Shown: positions 43,682 through 51,964 of the stretch, in pieces
Layout: every line of letters begins with the position of its first letter
Numbering within the stretch: the first letter of the stretch is position 1
From: Reichenbachiella versicolor
GTDB taxonomy: Bacteria > Bacteroidota > Bacteroidia > Cytophagales > Cyclobacteriaceae
Assembly: GCF_003171675.1 (NCBI RefSeq)
Contig: NZ_QFZQ01000002.1
Coordinates: 806,001 to 870,000 of the forward strand
Direction of reading: 5' to 3'
Length of the DNA stretch: 64,000 nt
The notes under the pieces: model-generated
Seen by the model: the letters and a program-made list of their open reading frames with translations, nothing else
The model's database searches: none
What the model was told of the DNA's origin: nothing
Program-made: the position numbers and the translations under genes

Positions 43682-44956
43682 TTAATTTTTCTTTTTCTTA
43701 TTTTTTGATTTAGTCTCTGGCTCCTTTGCTGGGTACAAATTAAGTCTCAAATTACTATGATCAATTCTATACCTTCTGGTTTTCCCAATCGGACGAATAT
43801 ATCCTTCAAGATTATAAGCCTCAGCTGCCGGAACCTCTGCAATTTTAAAGTCTGTTTCTAAATAACCATATCCAGCCAATACAGTGAAAACTTGATCTGC
43901 CACTCTTACACCTTCACTATTCTTTAGTATCAAATGAATTTCACGATCCTTATTGGCCTGATAGGTCAAAGGTATTTTAATACTTTCAGCTTTTGCATAG
44001 TCGAAACTCGCACCTTCAAAACTGATGCTTTCTCTATACAACTTAAGGCTATTTTCTAGTACCTTATTGTATGGGTTTTCTTCTCCCACATCTATTAGTC
44101 TATATCCTCGTACCCAATCATAGTAGACTGTATTCTTATTATCGTCAGCCAATTCCTCGTCTGTAGGCAACTCTATCCAAGGAAAAGGATAGGTTTCACA
44201 TACCAATCTCATATACATTGGTTGATCAAAAGGTTTACTCTTAATCTTGTCATAAAACTTCTGATATTTAGGCTCCTGATTATCGTAATAATAACTCGCC
44301 ATAGTTTCATCATGCCACCAACCTCCATATACATGAAAATTAGCAGATGCTAGTTCTGTATCTTGAAACCTCACATCTGGAGCTCTTAGATCCTCCAATT
44401 TTTTCTCACAGCCCTTGTACCAAAAGTGTGCATTCGAATGCATACCGTATGCAAAGAATTTTCCTTTAAAATCACCTGATCGACCTATACACTCTTGGAT
44501 ATCCCACTCTAAACCATAACTATCACATCCATCCGGACCTTTATTTCCTCTATGGGAAGAGAACCAAAACGTTGCAGACATAGTAGTTTCAGATGCCTTA
44601 ATTCTAGATTCATAATACCCTAGATATGCCTTGTTTTTCGATACCACAGCTCCACCAGCGATATTGAAAACTCGATTATTGATAATGGTGTCCTTCTTAA
44701 GTTTTTCAGCTTTGATTTGAAGAAAACCATCTTTTACAGAAACCTGAGAGGATAAAAATATCCCTGGCTCACGACCCTTCCACGTAGGATGGTAATTATA
44801 CCATTTAGTACTATCGAGAGATGTTCCATTAAACTCATCAGAAAAGTTCGGATTCAAAACCCATCTTTTACCCAATGGCGGTTTAGGTGCATCTGCCTGA
44901 GCAAGGAAAGAGTCCAAACTCAAAAGCGCCAAAAGTATTAGTGCATATTTATTCAT
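43682..44956 (-). CDS. GH16 endo-glycosidase, agarase/porphyranase-like
   Basis: About 424 residues from the ATG at 44956, which gives the signal peptide MNKYALILLALLSLDSFLAQA (the frame is open to 44974). GH16 core: NPNFSDEFNGTSLDSTKWYNYHPTWKGREPG, YLGYYESRIKASETTMSATFWFSS and the catalytic motif E150-W-D-I-Q-E155. The Trp at the second place of ExDxxE is unusual (mostly Ile, Leu or Val). The motifs WKGREPG and the DWVRGYRL end fit the agarase/porphyranase side of GH16. A ~110-residue beta-rich C-terminal domain (KIPLTYQANKDREIHLILKNSEGVRV) and a Lys-rich tail follow. It acts outside the cell or in the periplasm. First gene of the operon with GH117. Confidence 0.85.
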   Translation of the reverse strand: MNKYALILLALLSLDSFLAQADAPKPPLGKRWVLNPNFSDEFNGTSLDSTKWYNYHPTWKGREPGIFLSSQVSVKDGFLQIKAEKLKKDTIINNRVFNIAGGAVVSKNKAYLGYYESRIKASETTMSATFWFSSHRGNKGPDGCDSYGLEWDIQECIGRSGDFKGKFFAYGMHSNAHFWYKGCEKKLEDLRAPDVRFQDTELASANFHVYGGWWHDETMASYYYDNQEPKYQKFYDKIKSKPFDQPMYMRLVCETYPFPWIELPTDEELADDNKNTVYYDWVRGYRLIDVGEENPYNKVLENSLKLYRESISFEGASFDYAKAESIKIPLTYQANKDREIHLILKNSEGVRVADQVFTVLAGYGYLETDFKIAEVPAAEAYNLEGYIRPIGKTRRYRIDHSNLRLNLYPAKEPETKSKNKKKKN

Positions 44957-44974
44957 ACTTATTCTACTAGTCAT

Positions 44975-45366
44975 ATTCTTTACAAAGAAGTATCATCTTC
45001 TCTGAACGCATTTGAGTAGAATATCAAATATATGAGGGTGATTTTTGTGACTGGCAAGAATGACCTAAATAACTCCTGTGTACCTGCTAAACAAATACTC
45101 AACAAACCAAAAATCTTTTAAACATGTTACTATAATTCATCTAGCACAATCCTAGTAGAAATACGACTTGTATGAGTTCAAAATCATTCATATACTGTTT
45201 TTTCAAGGTTATATCGATGTTATGTCTAGTTAAAATACAGCCTAAGAAATAGCATTATTCAATGATTAAATATTCTTTTGCAATCACTCTTCAGATAATA
45301 GCCAAGTAAACAATTTGAAAAGGTAGTTGATAGATACAAGCCACTTTTCGAATAAGTAAACTTTCT
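44975..45366. other. 390-base divergent region
   Basis: Between the GH16-GH117 operon and the GH16 gene at 45367. No ORF or hairpin seen; it should hold the promoters of both agarolytic transcripts. A common TTCGAATAAG stretch lies just before the start codons of both tandem GH16 genes (here at 45347). Confidence 0.5.
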
Positions 45367-46419
45367 ATGCATACACTTTTACTTTCTGTCTTATTGATAA
45401 TAAGTATTAAATACACCAAAGAGAAAACAAACAATGTTGGTAGAAATGAAAAAGTAGTACTGAATTCAATTACTAAGGAGAAAAAAATCTTTGATAAAGA
45501 ACCTAACCATGTCTTGACAAAAGAAATGTTTGAGAGTATTAATCCTGACTTCCCGTCATTTGTATCCATTCATAATACCACTCCAAAAGACAAACATTGG
45601 GTAAAAGTCGATGCCATGTCAGACGAATTCAAAACATGGGATTCAAATAAGTGGAAGAAATCTACTTGGAACTATGGAGAGCCCGTATTCATGTCGACTG
45701 ATGCAGAAAACTCAGGGGTAACCGATGGTAAACTTTGGATCAGAGCCACTCTAGATGAAAACAATTTTGTAACGAAAAAAGTAGATGGCAAAGAGGTAAA
45801 AGAACACAGATGGTTCAAAACAGCAAGAATTCACTCCAAAACCAAAATTAAGTACCCAATGTATACAGAGGCTAGCATAAAGGCTGCCTACATCTCAGCA
45901 TACAGTACTTACTGGCTCAATAATGGTGATATCAAAAACAGAGATGAAATAGATATAATTGAAATTAACCCTAGACCATCATGCGAATGCCAGCCAGAGT
46001 TCCCCAATAGAATGAATTCACAGTATTTTCAGGCAGATGAAAATAAGATACCTGCCACTGTTCGTCATGAAGACAATTTTCTAAGAAGTAATCTAAGTGA
46101 GGTCAATCCTAAAAAACACCTTGGTTGGCATGAAGGTTTTCACACTTTCGGCTTGTGGTGGAAAGATGAAAAACACATACAGTTTTACTTAGACGGTGAA
46201 CCAGCTGGCAGTGTAACAGTAGGGGAACACAGAGATGGTAAGTATTACAAGGAACGCGTCTTCACTAGAGATCAGGAAATCATATTTGATCTATGGACAT
46301 ACCATGAAAAGTGGATTGGAGGAATCACCCAAAAAGAACATTTGTCAAATACTGAAAATAGCACATTCCAAATCGACTGGGTAAGAACATGGACACTTGA
46401 AGATAAACCTGAAGACTAA
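45367..46419 (+). CDS. GH16 beta-agarase-like enzyme, tandem copy 1 (no lipobox)
   Basis: A 350-residue GH16 protein. The catalytic motif is E194-I-D-I-I-E199 in NRDEIDIIE. Other conserved parts are VKVDAMSDEFKTWDSNKW, YPMYTEASIKAAYISAYSTYWL, LGWHEGFHTFGLWWKDEKHIQFYLDGEPAGSV and STFQIDWVRTW, which resemble GH16 beta-agarases. Close paralogue of the next gene, but the lipobox and acidic linker of that copy are replaced: MHTLLLSVLLIISIKYTKEK has a hydrophobic start without Cys. It may be secreted, periplasmic or membrane anchored. A conserved CxC pair (SCECQPEF) could form a disulfide. The expected reaction is endo-hydrolysis of beta-1,4 bonds in agarose or porphyran. Confidence 0.87.
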   Translation: MHTLLLSVLLIISIKYTKEKTNNVGRNEKVVLNSITKEKKIFDKEPNHVLTKEMFESINPDFPSFVSIHNTTPKDKHWVKVDAMSDEFKTWDSNKWKKSTWNYGEPVFMSTDAENSGVTDGKLWIRATLDENNFVTKKVDGKEVKEHRWFKTARIHSKTKIKYPMYTEASIKAAYISAYSTYWLNNGDIKNRDEIDIIEINPRPSCECQPEFPNRMNSQYFQADENKIPATVRHEDNFLRSNLSEVNPKKHLGWHEGFHTFGLWWKDEKHIQFYLDGEPAGSVTVGEHRDGKYYKERVFTRDQEIIFDLWTYHEKWIGGITQKEHLSNTENSTFQIDWVRTWTLEDKPED

Positions 46420-46517
46420 ACGAATCCAACTACTTAATAACCAAAGAAAACAACTAAAATCAAATTGTAATGATAAATAATCGACTAGCTTCGAATAAGC
46501 TTCTAATAGAAAGATTA

Positions 46518-47639
46518 ATGTATACACTTTTACTCTGTTTGCTTTTGGCAATAGGTGGTTGCGATGCCAAGGATGAGCTTAGCGAAACTCAAGATGAGAA
46601 TGAAAAAGAATCAACAGAGACAGTTGATGATAATACCGATGACTCAGATACTGAAAATACAGATGAGTCTGAAGAAACTGATGATTCGGGAAACTCCGAT
46701 GGGTCAGACGGGGCTGAGGGCGAAAGTAGTGATACAGACGAGGATGAAACTACTGGAGAACTAACTGCTGAGATGTTTGAAAATATTGATCCTGATTTCC
46801 CTTCATTCGTTTCTTTAATCAACACGACCCCTGAAGACAAAGAGTGGGTCAAATTAGAGACTATGTCAGACGAATTTGATGTTTGGGATGATACTAAATG
46901 GTTTAAGTCTGAATGGAACTATGGTGTGCCAGTATTTATGACCAAAGATGCTGGTAACTCGGGAGTAACTGATGGAAACCTATGGATCAAGGCTACTTTA
47001 AATGAAAGTAACCCTGAAGGAAGATGGTTTCAATCTGCTAGAATTCACTCTAAAGCGGAGACTGGTTACCCTATGTACACTGAGGCTAGTATCAAAACGG
47101 CACATATTTCAGCTTATAATACTTATTGGTTGAACAAAGGTGAAGGCGGAGGTGGTATATACCGTGATGAAATCGACATAATAGAAAACAACTCTAAACC
47201 ATCCTGTGGTTGCCAACCAGATTTTCATCAACAAATGAATTCTCAGTATTTTCATGCTGATAATGACCTAACACCAAAGGAGATTAGAAATAAAGGAAAT
47301 TTCCTAAGAACCAATTTATCAGACGTCAACCCTCTCAAAAATGTAGGTTGGAATGAAGAATACCACACTTATGGTGTTTGGTGGAAAGACTCTAGAAACG
47401 TTCAATTTTATCTAGATGGTGAACCTGCAGGAAGTGTAGTAGTCGGAGAGCATAATGATGGCACATATCACCCTGATAGATTTTTCACTAGAGAACTTGA
47501 GATAATTTTTGATCTATGGACCAATGAAGCTACGTGGCTTGGAGGACTTCCTCCAAAATCAGATCTAAGCAATAACTCTATCAATACAATGAAAGTTGAC
47601 TGGGTGAGAACTTGGGAACTAAAAGATAAGCCGGAATAG
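46518..47639 (+). CDS. GH16 beta-agarase-like lipoprotein, tandem copy 2
   Basis: The start at 46518 gives a lipoprotein signal (MYTLLLCLLLAIGGC15-DAKDE); the frame is open to 46470. After the Cys comes a ~65-residue, very acidic Asp/Glu/Ser/Thr linker and then a GH16 domain closely related to copy 1: WVKLETMSDEFDVWDDTKW, YPMYTEASIKTAHISAYNTYWL, catalytic E218-I-D-I-I-E223 in YRDEIDIIEN, YGVWWKDSRNVQFYLDGEPAGSV and NTMKVDWVRTWELKDKPE. The DAKDE stretch after Cys resembles lipoprotein export signals for surface display. Probably the surface-tethered agarase of the pair. Gap to copy 1 is 98 bases and includes a common upstream sequence. Confidence 0.88.
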   Translation: MYTLLLCLLLAIGGCDAKDELSETQDENEKESTETVDDNTDDSDTENTDESEETDDSGNSDGSDGAEGESSDTDEDETTGELTAEMFENIDPDFPSFVSLINTTPEDKEWVKLETMSDEFDVWDDTKWFKSEWNYGVPVFMTKDAGNSGVTDGNLWIKATLNESNPEGRWFQSARIHSKAETGYPMYTEASIKTAHISAYNTYWLNKGEGGGGIYRDEIDIIENNSKPSCGCQPDFHQQMNSQYFHADNDLTPKEIRNKGNFLRTNLSDVNPLKNVGWNEEYHTYGVWWKDSRNVQFYLDGEPAGSVVVGEHNDGTYHPDRFFTRELEIIFDLWTNEATWLGGLPPKSDLSNNSINTMKVDWVRTWELKDKPE

Positions 47640-47660
47640 TATTTCAAAAGCACAAATAAG

Positions 47661-47693
47661 CAATAGAGGCTGAGCTATCCTTGGCCTTTATTG
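47661..47693. terminator. Bidirectional terminator
   Basis: CAATAGAGGC (47661-47670) pairs with GCCTTTATTG (47684-47693) with one mismatch, between the GH16 and DUF2059-like genes. Confidence 0.65.
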
Positions 47694-47716
47694 TTTCATT
47701 GAAAAAAAACCATAGA

Positions 47717-48529
47717 TCAGATTTTCTTCATTTCTTTAAGATTAGTAATAAGTCTTTCTCCTACACCTTCAAAGGCATAGCTAAAAGCTTCAAAAGATTT
47801 ATTAACAAAGTACTGACCTTCTGGCGTTTGCCAAACCCTTACATATTTGACGAGTTTATCAGTACTCATGGTTCGGTAAGTGTACAAAGACATCATCACT
47901 AGGGTACTTGACATTTGTTGAAAGAAAGCTGGAGTCATATACGAGCTCATTGCGGTATTAATCTCCTCCTCAGAAAGTCTATTATCTACAGGTGACATGG
48001 CATTTACACTGCGTACCATAGAGCCTATCAAGGTTTGAAACATAGTCTCAATTTGGTCAGATGTTCTTATTTCCTTATGTAAATTGTTAAGCATTTCTAC
48101 TCTCTCTGGCATTGGAGGATTGGTCTGTAAACTTCGGAAATAAGCCATCTGAGCAGCCTCATTATTAGGATTATTTGCCGCCAACTCCATTTCCACTGCT
48201 TCTTTCATTAATTCAGATTGATATAATTTCAGCATAATCTTAGCTGTATCCTTATCAAAGTCAGAGGTTATTTTTTCCAAATATCTTTCCTTGAGAAATG
48301 TTTCATCGAACGTCTTGACCATAAGGTTAGTGAACTGGTTAAACTCTTCTTCAGAATCAAACTGATTTCGCTTGCTAGCCATTTGAGATTCAAGTACACT
48401 ACCAATCTGTTCAAACTGCCCTATCATTCCTGAGACTTTGAGAAGTTTGATCAGATTCTTATCAGACCCTTTACTCAATCCGACATTGAGGCTGCTTAGC
48501 AAAACAACTAGGACAATTATCTTCTTCAT
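47717..48529 (-). CDS. DUF2059-like exported helical protein
   Basis: A 270-residue exported protein (signal peptide ~1-19), almost all helical. The pattern, an N-terminal helix pair with LLKVSGMIGQFEQIGSVLESQM and a C-terminal MSTDKLVKYVRVWQTPEGQYFVNKSFEAFSYAFEGVGERL, fits DUF2059-type proteins (YxxPExQ-like stretch near the end). Role unknown. It is the only non-carbohydrate gene between the agarases and the sulfatase at 48.9 kb and may not be functionally linked. Confidence 0.6.
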   Translation of the reverse strand: MKKIIVLVVLLSSLNVGLSKGSDKNLIKLLKVSGMIGQFEQIGSVLESQMASKRNQFDSEEEFNQFTNLMVKTFDETFLKERYLEKITSDFDKDTAKIMLKLYQSELMKEAVEMELAANNPNNEAAQMAYFRSLQTNPPMPERVEMLNNLHKEIRTSDQIETMFQTLIGSMVRSVNAMSPVDNRLSEEEINTAMSSYMTPAFFQQMSSTLVMMSLYTYRTMSTDKLVKYVRVWQTPEGQYFVNKSFEAFSYAFEGVGERLITNLKEMKKI

Positions 48530-48859
48530 ATTTTTAATCCCTCAGAAAGTGCCAATTAGATACACTGATAAGTAGTTTATTGAACTGAATAAGCCCTCAA
48601 CCACCGTTGACTACAGAAACCAAATAATTATAGATATAGAAAGTTATAATAAAATATACGCTTTCCCCGTTTTACTTTTTTGATCAAGTTAAAAAACCTC
48701 CTAATCGCTAACAATTCGTCATCTAGTAAGAATTATAATACCTAAATCGATGACTTACATATTCCTTCATAATTGAATAAAAAATCAAAAGTCAATAAAC
48801 AAAAAGGTCTCCTGTTTTTGAATACAAGAGACCTTTTTGTGTTTCAAGATTGATCTATG
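48530..48859. other. 330-base gap with a terminator
   Basis: Upstream region of the DUF2059-like gene. It contains only the terminator of the sulfatase (48801-48838) and A/T-rich sequence. Confidence 0.5.
48801..48838 (-). terminator. Terminator after the sulfatase at 48860
   Basis: AAAAAGGTCTC (48801-48811) pairs perfectly with GAGACCTTTTT (48828-48838); on the minus strand the stem ends in a T-run. It lies 22 bases after the stop codon. Confidence 0.85.
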
Positions 48860-50299
48860 TCAAGGCTGATCCATCTCATCAAGAACAGGATCTCGCTTCT
48901 CATCCATGCGTTTCATAGCATTGACTTCATAGACTCTCTTCAGCATAAACAATGGACGTTCGAGCTGTCCTTCCCATTCCCAGAGAACTTTAAACATCTC
49001 TCTGACTTTTTCAGGTTGCTTGTATGCAAGATTCTTTTTCTCCTCTTGGTCTTTGGCAAGATTATATAGTTCTGCAGGACGATCAGGAAATCTTAGCAAC
49101 TTATAATCACCTTGTCTAACCATACCACGGTTTTCCTTTTTCCAATACAATATTTCGTGAGGCCGTTTTTTATTAGCCCCTGTTACAAATGGCTTCAAAT
49201 CTACTCCATCTAATCCTTTGACCTTAGAAGCATCTCCTCCCGCTGCATTGAGAAAAGTCGGAAGGTAATCCAAAGTGATGACCGGGTATTCATAGGTAGA
49301 ACCTGGCTCAATTACATTAGGCCACTTCATGATCATCGGTACTCTTATACCACCCTCCAGATTATTAGATTTACAGCCACTCAGAGGATAATTACAGGTT
49401 TTAGGACCGTCAGGCCCTCCATTGTCATTCGCAAATACGACCAATGTATTTTCATCCAGCCCCAGCTCCTTTAGCTTATTAAGTATCATCCCACATCCTC
49501 TATCCAGAGCCAATGTCATGGCAGCAAGTACTCTTCTTTTACCCGTCAATCCTACCTTCCATGAATCTACAGTTGCTAAATCTTCTTTCGTAGCATGTAA
49601 TGGTGTATGTACTGCATTGAAAGACATATACATAAAAAATGGGGTCTTTTGGTGGCGATCTATAAAATCACACGCCTTCTCGGCTAAATCGTCTGTTAGA
49701 TATTTCTCCGGTTCTTTAAAGTTTCCAAAACCTCTTTCCAAACGTTTTTCAGGATGATCAAAAGCTTCTTTTTGTGACAAAGGCCAAAAACCTCTGGCTC
49801 CACCTCTCAATCCATAAAACTCGTCAAAACCTCTATTGAGCGGATGATAACGGTCTGCGTTTCCCATATGCCATTTACCTAGAATGATGGACTTATACTG
49901 CTTAGGCAAGTAGTCGGCTATAGTCTTAATATGAAGTGGCAGTCCCATATCTTCTCCCATTAGTTTCGAAGAAGAACTCATATAACCAGTCACGTTATTC
50001 TCCTCAAATCCAAATCTCTGCTGATATTGTCCTGAAAGTAACCCAGCTCTGGATGGACCACATACGGCTGCTGTCGTGTATGCTTGCTTGAATATCATTC
50101 CATCCTTGGCCAATTGATCAAGGTTGGGCGTTTTAAAAGTTTTGCTTCCTTGAAAACCAAAATCTCTATATCCTGCATCATCAGAAAACAGGAGAATAAT
50201 GTTCATCTTCTTTTTAGGTGGAACATTGGCTTGAATCGAAAAGTTACCCATTAGTAACCAACCCAATAAGCATAATAGGAATGTGTTTCTTCTAGTCAT
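48860..50299 (-). CDS. Secreted family S1 sulfatase
   Basis: A 479-residue sulfatase with a signal peptide (~1-24). Metal ligands are in LLFSDDAGYRDFG (residues 40-41), the active site is C80-G-P-S-R84, followed by LGKWHMGNADRYHPLNRGFDEFYG and FANDNGGPDGPKTCNYPLSGCKSNNLEGGIRVPMIMKWP. These match the polysaccharide-sulfatase type common in marine Bacteroidota. It stands alone on the minus strand next to an ECF sigma gene that is divergent from it, and 1.2 kb from the agarases, so it likely desulfates porphyran or agar-type galactans (inference). Confidence 0.9.
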   Translation of the reverse strand: MTRRNTFLLCLLGWLLMGNFSIQANVPPKKKMNIILLFSDDAGYRDFGFQGSKTFKTPNLDQLAKDGMIFKQAYTTAAVCGPSRAGLLSGQYQQRFGFEENNVTGYMSSSSKLMGEDMGLPLHIKTIADYLPKQYKSIILGKWHMGNADRYHPLNRGFDEFYGLRGGARGFWPLSQKEAFDHPEKRLERGFGNFKEPEKYLTDDLAEKACDFIDRHQKTPFFMYMSFNAVHTPLHATKEDLATVDSWKVGLTGKRRVLAAMTLALDRGCGMILNKLKELGLDENTLVVFANDNGGPDGPKTCNYPLSGCKSNNLEGGIRVPMIMKWPNVIEPGSTYEYPVITLDYLPTFLNAAGGDASKVKGLDGVDLKPFVTGANKKRPHEILYWKKENRGMVRQGDYKLLRFPDRPAELYNLAKDQEEKKNLAYKQPEKVREMFKVLWEWEGQLERPLFMLKRVYEVNAMKRMDEKRDPVLDEMDQP

Positions 50300-50648
50300 A
50301 TCAATTTGTTTGATGCCTCAAAGTATAATTCAGCTAATGCAAGTTAGGCGCTATGAACACTTATTAATGGATACAAATGATTTAGATAAAGAGGTGTTCA
50401 GTTTTTATTCAGCACATGACACTTTCTACCAAAACTTGATAAACACTAATAAACCACTCACAACAACCTGTTTATCAAACCCCTGACGAAAAGTACCCTC
50501 TTGACCATAACTTTTTTTGATTCTAACTAACCTTTCTAAATGAATTAAGCTTTTGGGTTCATAAAGGTTAATTTGAAGATTCAATATTTTTTCTCAACAA
50601 GGTGTAAGTATTTGAAATGGCAGCCACTAAACAGGTAAATAATAAAAA
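50300..50648. other. 350-base divergent region between sulfatase and ECF sigma genes
   Basis: No convincing ORF. Contains A/T-rich sequence that should hold both promoters. No clear inverted repeat was noticed. Confidence 0.5.
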
Positions 50649-51134
50649 ATGACAGCAGATTTTTATCAAACTTCAATCTTACCGTATGCTGCGATTATTA
50701 TCAAGATCTGTAGAGCTTACACTGACACTCAATCTGACTATGAAGATTATTATCAGGAAGTGTGCCTACAAATCTGGCGAAGTAGAGAAAGCTTCAAACA
50801 GGAATCTGAGTGGTCTACTTGGGTGTATCGAATTTCACTTAATGTGTGTCTGACATTGCTCAAGAAGAAGAAAAAGACTCCCGCTATATCTGATGAGGTA
50901 CCTATAGATATTAGTGAGGAAGTCAACAACTACACAGAACAAAACTTGGAGCAACTCTATGTAGCTATCAGAAAACTATCGCAAGTGGATAAGGCGGTGA
51001 TTCTGTTATATCTGGAAGAGAAATGTTATGATGAAATAGCTGCCATCACTGGTACTAATGCCAACAACATTGGTGTCCGGATCAACCGAATTAAATCACG
51101 TTTAAAAAAATTACTTCATGGAAAAATCAATTGA
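50649..51134 (+). CDS. ECF sigma factor (second module)
   Basis: A 161-residue ECF sigma factor. Region 2: ICRAYTDTQSDYEDYYQEVCLQIWRSRESFKQESEWSTWVYRISLNVCLTLLKKKKK. Region 4: IRKLSQVDKAVILLYLEEKCYDEIAAITGTNANNIGVRINRIKSRLKKLL. It is shorter than the sigma factor at 41.3 kb and only distantly related. The next gene overlaps by 17 bases and encodes a membrane protein that may play the anti-sigma role. Both are convergent with the lipoprotein sulfatase at 52 kb. Confidence 0.88.
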   Translation: MTADFYQTSILPYAAIIIKICRAYTDTQSDYEDYYQEVCLQIWRSRESFKQESEWSTWVYRISLNVCLTLLKKKKKTPAISDEVPIDISEEVNNYTEQNLEQLYVAIRKLSQVDKAVILLYLEEKCYDEIAAITGTNANNIGVRINRIKSRLKKLLHGKIN

Positions 51135-51771
51135 ATCTATCTGGAAAGAGGGATTTCAAATCTCGAATTCTCTCATCGCTCCACGAATCAGTAATCTATA
51201 TACACGAAAATCAATCGATGTAATAGACAGACTAGAGCGAATGTTTAAGTTCAACATATATCTTCTTGCAGGGTTTGCCCTTTTATTTCCCCCTGTATTC
51301 TTTGTTTTGAAGATGTATACGCTGGGTGTAGGGATGGGAACCTTGTTTGCAGGCTTTGCCATCTTCACTCAACGTATTCTAAAAACCTTCTACACCATAG
51401 ATAAAGGGCAAGACAGCTATACTTACCTCAAATCAGTCGATTCTTGGCTGACAAACATGATGAACAAAATTCTAAAAATTTATCGTTTTGTATATCCGGG
51501 TATTTTCTTGCTAATGGTAATTGGACTTTATACATGGCCCTTAGCGGATAAGGTAATGGACAAACTACTGTACCATTTCCCTGATATGTGGTTGGTCTAT
51601 GGCTATCCAGGATGGCTAATGATAGCAGAAGCATTGATCCTAGCGTTTATTATCATTTTCACAGAACCTATTTATCGCTTAGATGTAAAATCCCTATATG
51701 GAGACATTATCAAACAAATGAAGAACACTTTGGAAGAAATGGAAGAATTGGCCAGTCCAGAGTCAGTATAA
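51118..51771 (+). CDS. Four-helix membrane protein coupled to the ECF sigma factor
   Basis: A 217-residue protein with a cytosolic N-terminus (~45 residues, IWKEGFQISNSLIAPRISNLYTRKSIDVIDRLERMFK) and four membrane helices (about residues 46-66, 70-90, 120-140 and 160-182). It overlaps the sigma gene by 17 bases, so it is probably translated in a coupled way and acts as its membrane partner (anti-sigma or sensor). It does not resemble the zinc-binding anti-sigma factors. The family is not identified. Confidence 0.7.
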   Translation: MEKSIESIWKEGFQISNSLIAPRISNLYTRKSIDVIDRLERMFKFNIYLLAGFALLFPPVFFVLKMYTLGVGMGTLFAGFAIFTQRILKTFYTIDKGQDSYTYLKSVDSWLTNMMNKILKIYRFVYPGIFLLMVIGLYTWPLADKVMDKLLYHFPDMWLVYGYPGWLMIAEALILAFIIIFTEPIYRLDVKSLYGDIIKQMKNTLEEMEELASPESV

Positions 51772-51778
51772 AACAGAA

Positions 51779-51817
51779 AAGAGGAGTATTCTGATACGCT
51801 ACCTGAATACTCCTCTT
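51779..51817. terminator. Terminator after the second ECF module
   Basis: AAGAGGAGTATTC (51779-51791) pairs perfectly with GAATACTCCTCTT (51805-51817), 7 bases after the stop codon. Confidence 0.85.
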
Positions 51818-51964
51818 CTAATCACAAGGCAATGACCCTTTTGGTTTAGTTGCTCGCCAGTTTTGTCAGAGAAACTTCATTGGTTTCCTTCTCCATATAA
51901 AAATTAGCCCAAGACACTTTATGAACAACTCCTAGTTTAAATTGGGTCATTTAACATTAGCTTA

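Noticed and set aside
46555-46852. ORFs on both strands over the acidic linker of the GH16 lipoprotein
   Set aside because: Shadow frames of a low-complexity coding region; composition is repetitive and no start signal is seen.
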